Notes: generated by a model from the sequence alone, not told the origin. A stretch of DNA of 64,000 nt from Acanthosepion pharaonis (GCA_903632075.3 CAHIKZ030000253.1:863501-927500), one strand, 5' to 3'. Shown: positions 22,276-33,714, counted from the first letter of the stretch. A program made the numbers and translations.

Positions 22276-22500
22276 CAGTTCCTCTATATATTGCGTCTAG
22301 CATGAAATATACTTTTAAGGTCTGCTATATTTATGGGTTAAAGTGCACAATATCAGGGATAGAGCGTATGTAGATATAAGAGTGGAGATTGAAGTTAACA
22401 CCCAGAGGTAACAGTCTCTTTCATGCTTAAACACAATCGTCAACCAGAAGATTACGTCTAAACATAAAAGAGGTGTTAACTTCAATGTACACTTTCATAT
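22275..22500 (-). repeat. Rep-A copy, rearranged
   Basis: A minus-strand copy spans about 22318-22455, with TTGACGATTG, AAGCATGAAAGAG, CTGTTACCTCTGGG and the TACGCTCTATCCCTGATATTG tail. It is flanked by plus-strand scraps of the same family at 22275-22310 and 22468-22495. The core has changed from CTGACGA to TTGACGA, so the hammerhead is probably dead. Confidence 0.55.
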
Positions 22501-22660
22501 ATGTATATTTTTCTTTTGGCTTCAGACCTGCATCTGTGCGATTTTTTGTCGACAGAAGTTCATGTTTGTAACTCTTTCTTTTTTTAAAACCTTTTTTCCC
22601 TCGAGATTGATTTGATTAGCAAATCAAAAATTGAGGGTTTTTCGAAACGAGTCTAGTTAT

Positions 22661-22665
<5 letters not shown>

Positions 22666-22709
<44 letters not shown>
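22666..22709. repeat. (TA)n microsatellite
   Basis: TA run on the left flank of the PLE at 22739-24073. Confidence 0.98.
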
Positions 22710-22713
<4 letters not shown>

Positions 22714-22796
22714 AAAGATTCTTACAGGTACAAAATTTTATTATGGCAAGGAATAAGCGGAATGTAAAGAACATAATCATGAAAACTAAGAACTAA

Positions 22797-22837
22797 AACA
22801 AACAACCGGTTTCGTCCCAGTACTCCTCAAGTTTGAT
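22797..22837 (-). ncRNA. Hammerhead fold in PLE terminal repeat (core C3 changed)
   Basis: Minus strand: ATCAAAC and GTTTGTT form stem I (5 pairs, one mismatch, one pair). TTGAGGA occupies the CUGANGA place with U for C3. Stem II GTAC/GGAC is weak. GAAA, self-complementary ACCGGT (stem III) and a GUU triplet follow. C3 pairs with G8 in the active site, so this copy is likely slow or inactive. Identical to the fold at 24000-24040. Confidence 0.55.
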
Positions 22838-22974
22838 ACACTGGGATTATTTAATCATAAACTTAAAAAAAAAAAAAAACATTCAATGAGGGGGAAAGGG
22901 GAAAAAAACATTTTATATATGACAGAAAGAACTAGAGCCCAATCACATTCAACCCCAACAAGCAATCTCTCTGC

Positions 22975-23275
22975 TTACAGAGAAACGGCCTGCGGGACTT
23001 GATGTAAATGGACTCAAGAACCTTCAAATGATATGCAGAGTGTGACTTCGCCAGAATGGAAAAACTGTCAACACTCAAACAGCAACACATTCCCTGCTAG
23101 TTATAGCGTGTTCCGCTATAGATGACCCGGATGTATTCACTAGTTGGCTTTTGTTAGCGGCCGGATTTAAAATTCTGGGGGGTAAATGTTGTTTAATTCT
23201 AAAATTCAAACGCTGAGACTTTCTGCCGATGTAGTCACATCCGCAACCTCATTTAAATTTATATATAACTGAATT
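22975..23275 (-). pseudogene. PLE GIY-YIG endonuclease region
   Basis: Minus strand, continuing the 23249-23563 frame: a TGA follows YKFK, then GCGCDYIGRKSQRLNFRIKQH and later SSIAEHAITSREC. YIGR...RI.QH and IAEH are the recognisable GIY-YIG signature as it appears in PLEs. The stop interrupts the ORF close to where a cysteine is usual, and a further stop follows CVAV. Function in the intact family: nicking target DNA for retrotransposition. Confidence 0.75.
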
Positions 23276-24000
23276 AATATGAAATGGAGGCAGAAAATCC
23301 TTGCGCCTGGAAGAAAGAATTGGTCGAGTAAAAAATATTATTCTCACATTAGCAGCATAAATACACTTACTAACGGAATGTGAAATTCGCCTTGCTAGTT
23401 TTTCACCTTCTCTGCCAATGTAAGGAAGTCGTAAATAAATTGGACATTTATTAACAACATACGGTCTATCCTTACTAAATTTATCAATGACATCATGCAT
23501 AATGGAATCCAAAATGTCCAATGGATACCCATTTTTAGAAAGAGTCATTTTTATAAAATCCAATTCACCGTAGAGGAAGGAATTTGAGCAAATGTTAAGA
23601 GCTCAAAAAGTCAACGTTCTAATTAAATTAATTTTTCGTTGACGTGGACAAAAAAAACGGACATATAAACCTGAAAAGGTAGCCTTCCTAAATACTGAAG
23701 TCCAATAGCCATCATCACCTCTACGGACCAAAACATCCAAAAAGGGAAGACAACAATTAGACTCCTTTTCTACGGTAAATTCTAAGGACGAATGAACAGA
23801 ATTTAATACAGAGAAAAAGGTATTGGCTTCACCCTCATTATCAAAGAGGCAGATAATATCATCAACATACTTGCTTGTTGGGCTTGAATGTGATTGGGCT
23901 CTAGTTCTTTCTGTCATATATAAAATGTTTTTTTCCCCTTTCCCTCTCATTGAATGTTTTTTTTTTGTTTTTAAGTTTATGATTAAATAATCCCAATGTA
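23249..24000 (-). pseudogene. PLE reverse transcriptase C-terminal part and linker
   Basis: Minus strand from about 23877: SKYVDDIICLFDNEGEA (catalytic D-D box), LNSVHSSLEFTVEKE, LPFLDVLVRR, TSVFRKATFSGLYVRF. After a frameshift near 23600 come FIKMTLSKNGYPLDIL, PIYLRLPYIGREGEKLARRI and KDFLPPFHINSVIYKFK, a block conserved between RT and GIY-YIG in PLEs. The 133-codon frame starting at 24004 begins in the terminal repeat, so its first 43 residues are not RT. RT motifs before YVDD are absent. Confidence 0.88.
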
Positions 24001-24040
24001 TCAAACTTGAGGAGTACTGGGACGAAACCGGTTGTTTGTT
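24000..24040 (+). ncRNA. Hammerhead fold in PLE terminal repeat (core C3 changed)
   Basis: Plus strand mirror of 22797-22837: TTGAGGA at 24007-24013, GAAA at 24024-24027, ACCGGT at 24027-24032, H17 = T at 24033, and stem I between 24000-24006 and 24034-24040. (TA)n starts 34 nt downstream. Confidence 0.55.
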
Positions 24041-24070
24041 ATGTCCTTTACATTCCGCTTATTCCTTGCC

Positions 24071-24073
<3 letters not shown>

Positions 24074-24152
<79 letters not shown>
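24074..24152. repeat. (TA)n microsatellite
   Basis: About 39 TA units on the right flank of the PLE. Confidence 0.98.
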
Positions 24153-24154
<2 letters not shown>

Positions 24155-24235
24155 GTATTGAGGCAGTAATCTTTCATTTATAGATTTTTTCATTAAAGAC
24201 GATAGACAAGATACTGCGATTAAGCTTTTTATTTA
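24153..24235 (+). repeat. Rep-B fragment
   Basis: AGGCAGTAATCTTTCATTTA...TTCATTAAAGACGATAGACAAGAT matches the left arm of the foldback at 21319-21528. (TA)n is immediately to its left, as in the other copies. Confidence 0.6.
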
Positions 24236-24244
24236 TTTTTTCTT

Positions 24245-24790
24245 GTTATCAAACAAGTGTTTTCTTTCTTGGACGCACAGTGAGTGTGTATGTTTTTCGG
24301 AATCCCTTTCAATGATATTCGAAGCTTTTACCGAATGTCACTGGTGTCTGCAAATCTTTGTCCTTTAAGGATATTTTTCAATTTTTAAAATAACCAAAAT
24401 TGACATTTTGTCTAAGTTTAGTGATTAATGTGGGCGACCCATTTTTGTAAGCGAAAACTTCTAACAAATCGAGCGTTGTCCTGGTGGAAAATCTGCTTGG
24501 AAATCCAGATTTCTGTGTTTTCCTTCTTTATAGATTCTCGTAAACCCAGAAACACTCCCAAATGAATATACTGATTAGTAGATTGTCCTTATGCTCAGAA
24601 TTCGTAGGAAGCTATTCCCTTACGATCAAAGAAACATACATGCGTTGTCTTGAACTGCAAGAAAACTGTACGCTTTTCGGTAGGGCCGAAAAGAATACTT
24701 TGTTTACTTTCACCGTATGCACTGGCATTTTGTTGTCGGGTCGTACTAAAAATATAACGCTTCATTACTGGTAACGGCCCTTCCAGACAT
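24245..24790 (-). pseudogene. Mariner transposase (broken)
   Basis: Minus strand gives VFFSALPK near 24700, CFFDRKGIASYEF near 24610-24650, QSTNQYIHLGVFLGLRESI near 24540-24590, TEIWISKQ, FHQDNARFVRSF near 24450-24490 (second catalytic aspartate, normally HHDNAPAH), and LKNILKGQRFADTSDI plus LKGIPKN towards 24300. This order matches mariner transposases of the irritans type. The third catalytic block is not readable. Stops and frameshifts throughout. The plus-strand frame at 24562-24774 is its shadow. Confidence 0.75.
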
Positions 24791-26589
24791 TACTCAAGAG
24801 ATTAGACGGGACTGGAAGCCGAAATCGTTTTTGCTCATCAGTCAAGATTCGCGTCACGTCTATGAAGAAATGTTTCCCTTTTCCAAATCTTCTGTTCATT
24901 TATACCTCACTCTTTCCATATATAGATTTCAATACTTCTGCTACCAATTGCACACTTAATTCTCGATTTGAGTGCCTTGAAGCATCTTAATATATTGCCT
25001 TTTTTTCTACTCTTGAGAATCATCTCTTATCATTCTATGCATTGCTATAATTATTTCAACATCATTTAAAAAAAATCAGTTGTTATAACAACAATCTGAA
25101 TTAAGCTTTAATTTTAATTATTTAATTCTAAAATTCAAATTTGCAGCCCGGTTTTTATTTAAATCAATCATGTGATCATTTAAACTTGGATGTAAAAACA
25201 GGGTCGACGTACTTAATAACAATAATAATAAAATAAAAAGTCATTCCATTTTCAATTTTTTTTAATGCTTTTATAAATCAGTTGAGTTTATTAAGACAAT
25301 TTTCTAAAGAATTCAGTTCCAATGTTTTGCGTTCTCATATATTTACGCGAATGAAGTATTAAAAAACATACGCACACTATTCGCTTCCGGCTGTTATTGT
25401 GCGAAAATGTTACCAGAATGTCAAAGGAATAATTAAATTTATTTGTTTTATCTCATTATGCAACTTTTTTTCTTTTGAAAGTTAAATATAATAAATTTTG
25501 GCTGCTCTAAGATGTAATTGAGAAATTTTTCATTGTTTATTTATTATCTCTCTTTTGAAAAAGAAAAATGACCATCAATGAATTTCCGGCCTCCAAGTGA
25601 TACTGAACAGCATTGCCAAAACAAATATTAATTAACTGAAGCGACAAGGACAACATTTGGTTTCATTTTAAGAAGAAAAATATGATCAAAGTAATGGGAA
25701 AGTGGCCTGATCTGACATTTTATTGTTCAATATCAATAAACAGAGTTTTCGTCTTGCCGAAATAATCATATAACCATGATATAGCTTCGGATGTAGTTTA
25801 GTTCAAATGATTTCACTATCCACGCTTCCGATTTTCAAAATTTCAGTTATCCGCACTCATCTCCAGTTTTAAATAATTTAAAAGTTTGCATAAATAATGA
25901 CACCAAAGCAAATGAGTAGAGATTCTTTTAGGTCGGATATACAAAATGAAACCCAAAAGAAATGCTTCCATTAAGTGAAAACCCGAATGTTCGATAAAGA
26001 AAATAAATCCTATGCTGACGCTATTAAGTCTTCTGCCATATAACTTTCAGTAAATATATTATTATAATTTTTCTCTTTTATTAATAATTATTGTTTTTAA
26101 TCCCTTATTTTGCTAGACTCTTAAATAAAAGGTCGTATATATGTGATCAAAACCAGAAAGTCATATATATGTGGTCAGAACCAGAATTCAGGTTTTTAAT
26201 CTCAGATAAAAAGTTATTATTTTGGATATTTACTTTCTAGTTAGATAAACCTTTATTACTATTTGGAAGATAGGCGTCAATTGTCTTTATGATGAATAAA
26301 TGTCGGCAATAGACTGACTAGTTACTGAGATAGTTTCATGCTTCCCAGCATGGTGTTTACTAAACCTTTTTAGAGTAAAGTACCAATTTCGAAGCTAGGG
26401 TTCCCAGTGATTAATAAGGTAAGAGCTTAAGACATTATGAAGAAGAATGATTTTTCCTATATTTTCAATTTGCAAGAAACATTACAATGATGTGATAAGA
26501 ATTTCTAGGCTCGACCATGAAAGGAATTTTTTTGTTTTGATCTTTCTGATTGGAATTTTGATTTGTTTAAATCTTTCTTGTCGAATTGC
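24791..26589. other. Long AT-rich unassigned stretch
   Basis: I see no coding motif, RNA gene or clear repeat. Two near-identical GTCAGAACCAGAA/GATCAAAACCAGAA phrases at 26142-26185 are a short local duplication. Confidence 0.4.
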
Positions 26590-27585
26590 GAAATGAAAGT
26601 TGTCATGAACAGATACTCCTCTAGATCTGTGTCTATAAATGCGAGTGTCTTCCAAGGCTCGAACCCTTGGACTTATTTGTTCCTAATTCTTATCAACCAC
26701 TTTCCCGATGTCAGCAGTTCTTGACTCGGTAACTATTTCAACGACACCATTATTTACTCCTTCTTAATGGTAATAAATCTGCTCGGTGAATTCAAATTTG
26801 CAGCTAACCTCGAAAATTACCTTAAATCTGTTATTTACTGGGGCAATTTTAACACCTTCAAAACCAAGCTACACTATCTTAATCATCCTAAAAATCTTTT
26901 TGCTTTCCATCAACATGGCTCATGTTAATCTCTAGGAGAATGATTATATCGAATTAATTGCTAAGTCTGCTGCTAAAAAGTTGGTTCACTGTGTCGTGCA
27001 AGATAGTTCATCAGAATCTATCTTACGCCTTTATAAGTCTGCTATTCGTCCGTGCATTGGATATTGTTGATATATAACTTCTGATGCCTCTGAAAATTAT
27101 CCAGGGAGTCTTAAAAATTTGCAATGGTTCTAACTTGGCATTTCGGCTTCAATCAATTTCCCGCCGCTATAACGTAGTTCCCTTGTGCGTTTTTATAAAT
27201 ATTTTCATGACAATTTTTTTGATGACCTTTCGTCTTTGGTCCCTGGATTTCACGAAATTAAGCGTAACACTAGATTAGCAGCTAGTTCTTGAATTTTCCC
27301 GGTGAAATTGCTATATGTACCTGTAACTTCTATTCTGTCTTCTCTGGTGCTTTTCGTGTTTCGGAGTCTCTTCCTGTCTCTTGCTTCCTTGCCACCAACG
27401 ATCCTCAAAGATTTAAATGCAACGTCAATCGTCATCTTCTGTCTCCTTCAATTCCATTCTCTTTATTGTTCTTTCTCCTCAAAAAAGTTTTCTTAATTTT
27501 ATTCACTTTCAATAAACCCTTGCGTCTTAGTGGGTTTATTGCTTTACTAAAGATGAAATTATTAAAATATTTGGTTATATGATCA
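26590..27585 (+). pseudogene. Second Jockey/CR1-type LINE remnant
   Basis: Shares its order with the 3' part of the copy at 19387-20955: ILINHFPDVSSS near 26685-26715, LGNYFNDTIIYS near 26725-26760 (Y-A-D-D box destroyed), ENYLKSVIYWG near 26810-26840, SAAKK near 26970, then C-terminal blocks FRVSESLPVSCF near 27353-27390 and RFKCNVNRHLLSPS near 27410-27450, ending IALL near 27540. Starts later than the first copy, so it is more 5'-truncated. Frames at 27084, 27289 and 27302 are pieces of it. Confidence 0.75.
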
Positions 27586-28048
27586 GATTTTGGGAAATGA
27601 GCCAAGCTGCGAAATTGTCAGCACCCAATACTTTTATTATTATTTTTAAAATTTTTACTACATTCGTTTGATTTTCGTTATTTTTTTATTTTTGTTATTG
27701 TTGCCCAGGTTGTTTTACACTTTACGCTCGTTAAGCAAACAGCATGGTTTGGGAAAAAATAATCTGACGCAAATCTTTTTCTTCTTTTTTGTCGGCCCGC
27801 CGGGGTGAGGGGTTTCCCTTTGACTGTGATCGCGCTAGTGTTTGTTTATATATCGTTGAGTTGATTTTGTTGCTTTGTAAAAAGCGATAAAAGTAAAATA
27901 AAAGGAAAACTATTGAAAAAATATAAAAGGAAAACTATTGAAAAAAAAACTTCTTAATAAGAAGAAATTCAGACTACTAAAATACTGTCTTGTCGTATGT
28001 GTTCCCAAAGTTAAATAAAAAGATATTAAATGATTACATACATATATA
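27586..28048. other. Unassigned; small GC-rich island
   Basis: 27791-27835 (CGGCCCGCCGGGGTGAGG and after) is markedly GC-rich against its surroundings. A 26-bp unit (AAAAGGAAAACTATTGAAAA) is duplicated at 27899-27950. No gene seen. Confidence 0.4.
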
Positions 28049-28165
28049 CAAGGAGGTGCTGAAAAGTGGCCTGATTCACGAACAAAAATCAGTACTTCAA
28101 TTATCAAATATCTGGTTTTGTGATGTTGGTCGTGCCGTGAACTTTTCAGCAACCTTCTTATTTAA
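28049..28165. mobile_element. Short inverted-repeat element (MITE-like)
   Basis: AAGGAGGTGCTGAAAAGT at 28050-28067 is opposed by AACTTTTCAGCAACCTTCTT at 28141-28160. The GGTGCTGAAAAGT tip resembles mariner terminal repeats. No coding capacity. Confidence 0.5.
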
Positions 28166-29710
28166 TTACTTGAAAATCATTCTTTCCGTCTCTATATTTA
28201 TCATATATCATTCAAATATAGACATCGAGGATTTTGTGAAAAAGTCATTTCGTTATCGGAAATAAGTAAAAACTATAAGCAAGTAATTACAATTCTGTTT
28301 GAAAAAAAATTATTCATCACTCATACAAATTAAATAAATCATGTTTATTTTTATTCTTTTTTCTCTCATATTCAAGTCGAGTGTTTTTACTTTTTCTCTA
28401 TCCTTGTTGAATGGAATAATATCGTTGACGAGTGTTGGTCTTGTATTAAAAATATTATTTCTTCTTTAGTTGTGATATTAATTATTCTTTCTTTGCAATT
28501 CTAAATTTAGACCAACATGGTCGATAATATTTTAGAATGAGATTTTTTACTAATTAATGAGCAATGATTTTTTTTATTTTAATAGAATAATTCCAGTTGC
28601 ATTTCCCACCCGTCAATACTTTCTTCTTTATTAAAACTACCCGCTCCTTCATTGGCTTTGGTTATGCGATATTAAATCTTAATCGATTCCCAGGAACTTC
28701 GTGCTTGGCTTTGGTTTTAACTTTGCTTTGTTTTTAACTTATATGAAGTGGGAATTTTACGTGAGATCCACATTTGCCTAATTATTTAAGGTTTACATGT
28801 GTACGTCGAATGTATGTGTGTGACATTATGGACATCTCGCTTGTTTTCCAAGTACAATTCATGACTTTTTTTATTGCAAAGAACGAAATGCCGGTTATTT
28901 GTCTCACATCCAGGCGGCTAATTAATGGCGACATTCTCTTGTTATTTAGATACACAGACTTTCTGGAATTTAGAATTGCCACTTATAATTATCCATCACA
29001 CAATCAATATACTTCTAGCCTTTAAAAAGTTACATATAGACAAGCAAAAGGGAAACTCTTTCTACTTGAGACGGACTATCTTATTAAAATAAAACGCACA
29101 AACACACGAAAGGGAATTATTATCAATTACAAAAGATTTACTATTTTTCTCTTTGTGTGTACAACGTTAAATCTTTGTTGACTAGGATCATAGTGTAGTA
29201 TCTGCTATTATCTTGGTTCTTTTCTGATGGATTCATTTACATTTTATGGCCGAGAAAATTACATAATAAAATTAATGGAGAAAAATGGGAAGTAGAGTAA
29301 AGTCGAAAAGGTGCGTGAAAATAGGAAGAAAGAAATGCGAAAAGAAAACTAAATGGAAAGAAAAGGTGTATATATAAAATATGGAAAATGCAAAACGTTG
29401 TAAAAAAAAGACAAGCCAACATTAAAGCAAACGTTCCAACTTTCTGAGTCGTTCATAAGATATTTCAAGAAAGAAATGATTGACACGAAACATGTTACGA
29501 TTTCGTTGACAAAGCCTAATGTCATTCCAGAGAATGAAACTGAAGGCCGTTGTTAAAATTGAATAAAAGCAGAAGAAAATCAAATTAAGATCTTCCTTGG
29601 ACTGGATTTAAAACCTTTTGATTGAACCCCATCCACAGTAGCAAATATTTTAAAAGTGAGGGAGCGATCAAATCAGCTTCGATTTTGAATATAACATTTA
29701 TATGTCACAC
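28166..29710. other. Unassigned AT-rich stretch
   Basis: Frames at 28774-29025 (plus) and 28782-28982 (minus) overlap and are unrecognised. A TGTGTGWMACATTATGGRCATCTCGC phrase at 28814-28839 recurs at 31892-31917, hinting at an old dispersed repeat. Confidence 0.4.
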
Positions 29711-29859
29711 TTGAACACCAAACAATTTAGATGTCTTTGCTTTTGGTACATCCACACATTTAAACACCAAACCATTTAGATATTTTTGCCTTTGGGACAT
29801 CCATACACCTAAACAGCAAACCATTTCGATGTCTTTACCTTTGGGACGTCCACACACTT
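29711..29859. repeat. 49-bp tandem repeat, three copies
   Basis: Units start at 29714, 29763 and 29812 (AACACCAAACCATTTAGAT...TTTGGGACATCCACAC), about 85% alike. Confidence 0.85.
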
Positions 29860-30469
29860 CTTTTTGTGCTTGTTTTGTTATACTTGACTATGCAGGTTAA
29901 TTTATTGGAAAACATAATGAATGATCCTACAAGTGAATCTGCTGAAAGATTTTGGAAACTTATTTTCCAAAATAAGTTTTACTTGTGAACAAACGAAAGT
30001 TTTCATCGGAGAAAATTTTTTAGAATGTTTTAAAAAAATAGGTAAAGGTCAAAAGAAAATTGATTTATAGAGAAAGAGTTGGTCAATTTTATGACTTGTA
30101 TTTGTTTTGTATTATTGCTTAATTTTTAAAGTTTTTTTGTTTGTCCACTATCTTTTATCATTACTTTTTTGTATAAAAAGAGAAAAAACAACCTGTTAGT
30201 AGATTTTGGGGTGGTTTTACATACTTTAGAGAAAACAGAGACAAATTGACTATAAACTGAATAGGCTTGTTAGAAATTAGCCTGAAATGTGGACATGTCT
30301 GGTCGTATAATGTTAGTAGGCCGTGGTACGACAAATATGTCTGGCTAGAAAGAAAACGTGCCTACGTTATGCCATTAAACAGAGTCACATCACGACACTG
30401 TTTATCTCAATTGAGGATACCAAAGACAATTTATATTTCCTGAAAGCTAATATTTCTACGTTTCTATAC

Positions 30470-30900
30470 AGCTTTTTACATGTGTTCAATGTAAGGACCG
30501 CGAGTTACACGACACACATCCAAACGATAATCCAATTCTTGCCAAACACGACCATGCATAGCGTTGTCAATGGTTGGCAAGGCTTCGGTTATTCGCGTCT
30601 TCAGATCATCCACGTCTCTAGGGAGGGGAAGTACGTACATGAGGTTTTTCACATACCCCCAGAAGAAGAAATCACATGGAATGAGGTCTGGAGACCTAGG
30701 TGGCCATCGCAGGAACATGCGATCTGTTTGACTGGAACATCTGACCATTCTTTCAGGCAGACTGGTGTTCAGATACTCCAGTGAGGTGGTGCCCCACCCA
30801 GTTGGAAAATGAAATCTGTAGATTGCTCCACATGCAATTTTTCCCAAAATTCAAGGCGACACTTTTAGCTTTTAAATGGTACCAGATCAATCATGGTAGT
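30470..30900 (-). pseudogene. DDE transposase C-terminal fragment
   Basis: Minus strand: after a frameshift from a GGAPPHW block (normally QQDGAPPHW, so the second aspartate is lost), EYLNTSLPER, then RWPPRSPDLIPCDFFFWGY near 30655-30715 (third catalytic block), LKTRITEAL, MHGRVWQELDYRLDVCRV and YIEHM ending at a stop near 30476. This is the C-terminal half of a widespread Tc1/mariner-superfamily transposase whose N-terminal domain is DUF4817-like. Such an N-terminal piece occurs at 57775-58014. The 153-codon plus-strand frame (30323-30784) is its antisense. Confidence 0.78.
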
Positions 30901-30949
30901 AATTGTAGTTCATGATATAAGAGTTCTTAAAATGGGACAGACTTTTTAT

Positions 30950-30952
<3 letters not shown>

Positions 30953-30999
<47 letters not shown>
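30953..30999. repeat. (TA)n microsatellite
   Basis: TA run 12 nt upstream of the Rep-A hammerhead. Confidence 0.97.
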
Positions 31000-31002
<3 letters not shown>

Positions 31003-31008
31003 GTAAAA

Positions 31009-31157
31009 ATGGTGGCCTGACGATTGCATCTAGCATGAAACAGCCTGTCGCCTCTAAGTGTTGACTTCTATGTTGACTTTTATATTTACACACGCTCTAT
31101 CTCTGATATTGAGCACTTTATCCCATAAATATAGCACATCTTAAGACTATATTTCTT
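31009..31157 (+). repeat. Rep-A dispersed repeat, reference copy
   Basis: Order: hammerhead (31011-31058), GTGTTGACTTCTATGTTGAC, TACACACGCTCTATCTCTGA, GAGCACTTTATCCCATAAA, ATAGCACATCTTAAGACTAT. Between two TA runs (30953-30999 and 31159-31190). Other copies or pieces: 9041, 10043 (minus), 22275, 33312 (minus), 41440-41626, 50640, 57583. Confidence 0.8.
31011..31058 (+). ncRNA. Hammerhead ribozyme in Rep-A
   Basis: CTGACGA at 31017-31023 (fits CUGANGA); stem II TGC/GCA around ATCTA; GAAA at 31037-31040; stem III ACA/TGT around GCC; cleavage triplet GUC ending at 31049. Stem I pairs GGC (31014-31016) with GCC (31050-31052), continued after one mismatch by GC, GU and UA pairs. All conserved core bases are present, though stems I and II are short. 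The same module at 41565-41612 differs only in loops. Confidence 0.65.
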
Positions 31158-31158
31158 C

Positions 31159-31190
<32 letters not shown>

Positions 31191-31232
31191 GTTTGTGTGT
31201 GTCTGTATGTGTGTGTGTGTGTGTATGTGTGA

Positions 31233-31264
<32 letters not shown>
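31159..31264. repeat. (TA)n(TG)n(GATA)n(GA)n compound microsatellite
   Basis: Four simple motifs in succession. Confidence 0.96.
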
Positions 31265-32731
31265 CTTAATCCAAAGTGCGTATATATTGTTTGACTACTC
31301 ATTGTTACACAAAACTGTCTTCGATTGTTGATGAAGAAAATAATTTTAGAAAATAATTAAATTTTTTTACTCCCAAAAGTTATTGCAAGAAAAAAATCCT
31401 ATCCAACACATTTTCCATCTGCCGATTAAATTAAAGGGTTTTGAAATGGAAGGCAATATCTCCAAGACTTTGAAAGTTTTTTTTGTTTTACCGGCCTCAA
31501 AATGCTTGCACTTATTAAAAGTTCACAATAAATTCTGTCAATCACTTTGAACTAAGTCTCTGTGGAATTTACAAAATTTCTGTTTTTAATATTATTATAG
31601 GTATTATTACGAAATTGCAATGACACTGCAGATCAAATTAAGACTATGCATAATAATTGTACTGTTGATGTGACATAATTGTAATATTATTTACTAGAAA
31701 TACAGGTGAAAATTTTACGGTTTTCATGTAAATTTTCTGATTAATCTTAATTATTCAGTTAGTGATTGAATAAGCTCCTTGCTAGTTCCACAATTATAAT
31801 ATACCCATAGAAATCCCCCATTTCCTAGTTTTAATCTTTGAGCTTAACATCATTAACAAAAGTTTTCAACAACTATCAGAAATATAAATATGTGTGTAAC
31901 ATTATGGGCATCTCGCCCATTATTATTTAAAGAATACACAAATGAACAGATTTTACATTTCACAGAATCAGACGTTAAACACATGAGAGTATTATCATTT
32001 TTTGCTTTTTTACTATTTTTTCATTCATTCATTGGTTGTTTTTCTCACTGAAAATAGACAGCGTCGCTTTCCATCATTTTCAAGATTAAAACGGAACAGT
32101 CCATTATTTATTATGTATTTATGACGCCTAATGTAGGTAATCAGTAATTAAGGAACGAAAGAATAAACAGAATTATAAAATAATAGTTTTGATAATTGTA
32201 AATTGAATGAGATAAATACAAATCAGAAAATTACTGCCATAAATTTTCTTTGGAAAATGTTCTGATTTCGTAGTTTTAGTTTTCAGAATTCCGAATAAGA
32301 GATTTTTTTTTTTTACTTGTAATGGAACTTCTCGTTTCAAAATATAATTACAACTGGAATTACATCGTCGTAATCAAAAGGATTGATTAGCTTCCTGGCA
32401 AAATCCACATAAAAGCAATTTAATGAGACTTGAGTCGGGGAGTCTGCATTTCTGTGTATGTTGAGACAAATTCTATGCCCAAAACCTTTGGGAGTCACTT
32501 CGCTTTCAGGAGAAATCTTTTTTATGGGGAATTAAATTAAACTAGGAGTCGGGTTGGACGTAAACAGGGACAACTTTGGCGTCAGAAAGCAAAAGATTTT
32601 GCAAGAGATTGATTTCAGGGTGAAACCGCGGAATTTCATTAAAATCAAAAGTCAGGAGAAATAGTATATATCTGTACATATAGTAATAAGTACTAGTAAA
32701 CATACCCACGAACAGACACACACAAGCATAC
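31265..32731. other. Unassigned AT-rich stretch
   Basis: No gene or repeat recognised except the 31892-31917 phrase shared with 28814. Confidence 0.4.

Positions 32732-32769
<38 letters not shown>
32732..32769. repeat. (GATA)n microsatellite
   Basis: About 9 units. Confidence 0.97.
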
Positions 32770-32793
32770 TGTGGCTATAAAAATGGTGAGGTT

Positions 32794-32818
32794 GTTTCAC
32801 CTTTTAAGAGATCATCAG
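32794..32818 (-). ncRNA. Hammerhead-like core, doubtful
   Basis: Minus strand: CTGATGA, CTCTTAAAAGG (weak stem), GAAAC, 25 nt from (GATA)n. The same CTGATGATC...TTAAAAGG...GAAA phrase occurs in Rep-C. No clear stem III or triplet. Confidence 0.25.
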
Positions 32819-33311
32819 ACCTTCAGGGTTAATTTCTATATTCACTGTTTATATCTTCAATATAATTTATTAATGTGCACAAATTATAATAAACTACAAA
32901 TTATTTTGAAGATGTTGCAAAAATTACGGATTGTAACAATTTTTTATTCTTAGCCAGATTTGCTGAAAAGCCAAGAGGCCATTTTGCAATAAAAGATTAC
33001 AATTTCAGAACATGTGCAAAGTTTAACAAGACAAACGTTTTGAATAACACATTGAAAATTACGGCTTTGTAATTATCAACGTTATAAAGGCAACACTAAA
33101 ATATGAAGTCTATGTTCCATGTTCTAAAAACGTTTTAAAATTCATTCATCAACTGATTAGTGAATTGCATGAAACAAGCATTCACCATCACTTAATATTA
33201 ACTGAATCTATATAATATCTATCTGCCCCCTCCCCGTCTCTTTCTCTTGTCTTTTTACTGGTAGATTTTTATTTATCTGAAATTTTACACGCACGTACAC
33301 ACATACATAGA
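32819..33311. other. Unassigned AT-rich stretch
   Basis: Nothing recognised. Confidence 0.4.
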
Positions 33312-33480
33312 TATGTGGAGACTTAAGTCAATACCGAGTAGCGATAGTCTGTTTCATGATTGAATGAAAACTTCAGGCCATGTGTGTTGTATGCTGGCTC
33401 GATTGTTTATATATACAAATCAAGGGGCATTATGGGTAACCAGGTCAAGTACTTCCTGTGTATTATATTATCCTAATGGT
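33312..33480 (-). repeat. Rep-A copy with upstream extension
   Basis: Minus strand contains GGCCTGAAG...CATGAAACAGACTATCGC (core damaged: CTGAAGT) and the upstream part shared with 41440-41565. Read on the plus strand, both copies show SGHVCC/SGHICC and RLFIY in the same frame, but this is shared DNA rather than evidence of a protein. Confidence 0.55.
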
Positions 33481-33714
33481 TACTACGATGTAACAAATAG
33501 GTATGCCGTAACGGTTTTTCAAATTATTCTAAAGGCTATTGAATAGAAATAATTGTGAACCAAAATGCTGCTACTTTTAAAGATTGTATAGCGCCCTATT
33601 TGTTAACATTTAATCCATTATTTCCTATTTATTAGAGTATTTTGCTTTTATCCATTAATTATTTCTTATTGATTATTATTATTAAATTAACTTAGTTGTG
33701 CTTATGTTGTCCTC

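Larger units (their letters stand above)
22739..24073 (-). mobile_element. Penelope-like element with inverted terminal repeats
   Basis: The ends 22739-22965 and about 23870-24073 are inverted copies, about 95% alike apart from a 19-bp gap, which suggests a fairly recent insertion. Between them, on the minus strand, are the end of a reverse transcriptase, a linker and a GIY-YIG endonuclease region: the PLE order. The right-hand repeat joins the coding part exactly at the YVDD box, so the upstream RT motifs are missing. (TA)n tracts flank both sides (22666-22709, 24074-24152). Each terminal repeat carries a hammerhead fold. Confidence 0.9.

Noticed and set aside
29551..29570. ACTGAAGGCCG near GAAAC, hammerhead-like
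   Set aside because: The elements are in the wrong order and the core CUGANGA is not present.
30323..30784. 153-codon plus-strand ORF
   Set aside because: It is the antisense of the transposase fossil on the minus strand, where the catalytic motifs are readable.
33364..33546. SGHVCC...RLFIY peptide shared with 41368-41583
   Set aside because: Both lie in Rep-A; the shared residues follow from shared DNA, and the second copy runs into (TA)n.
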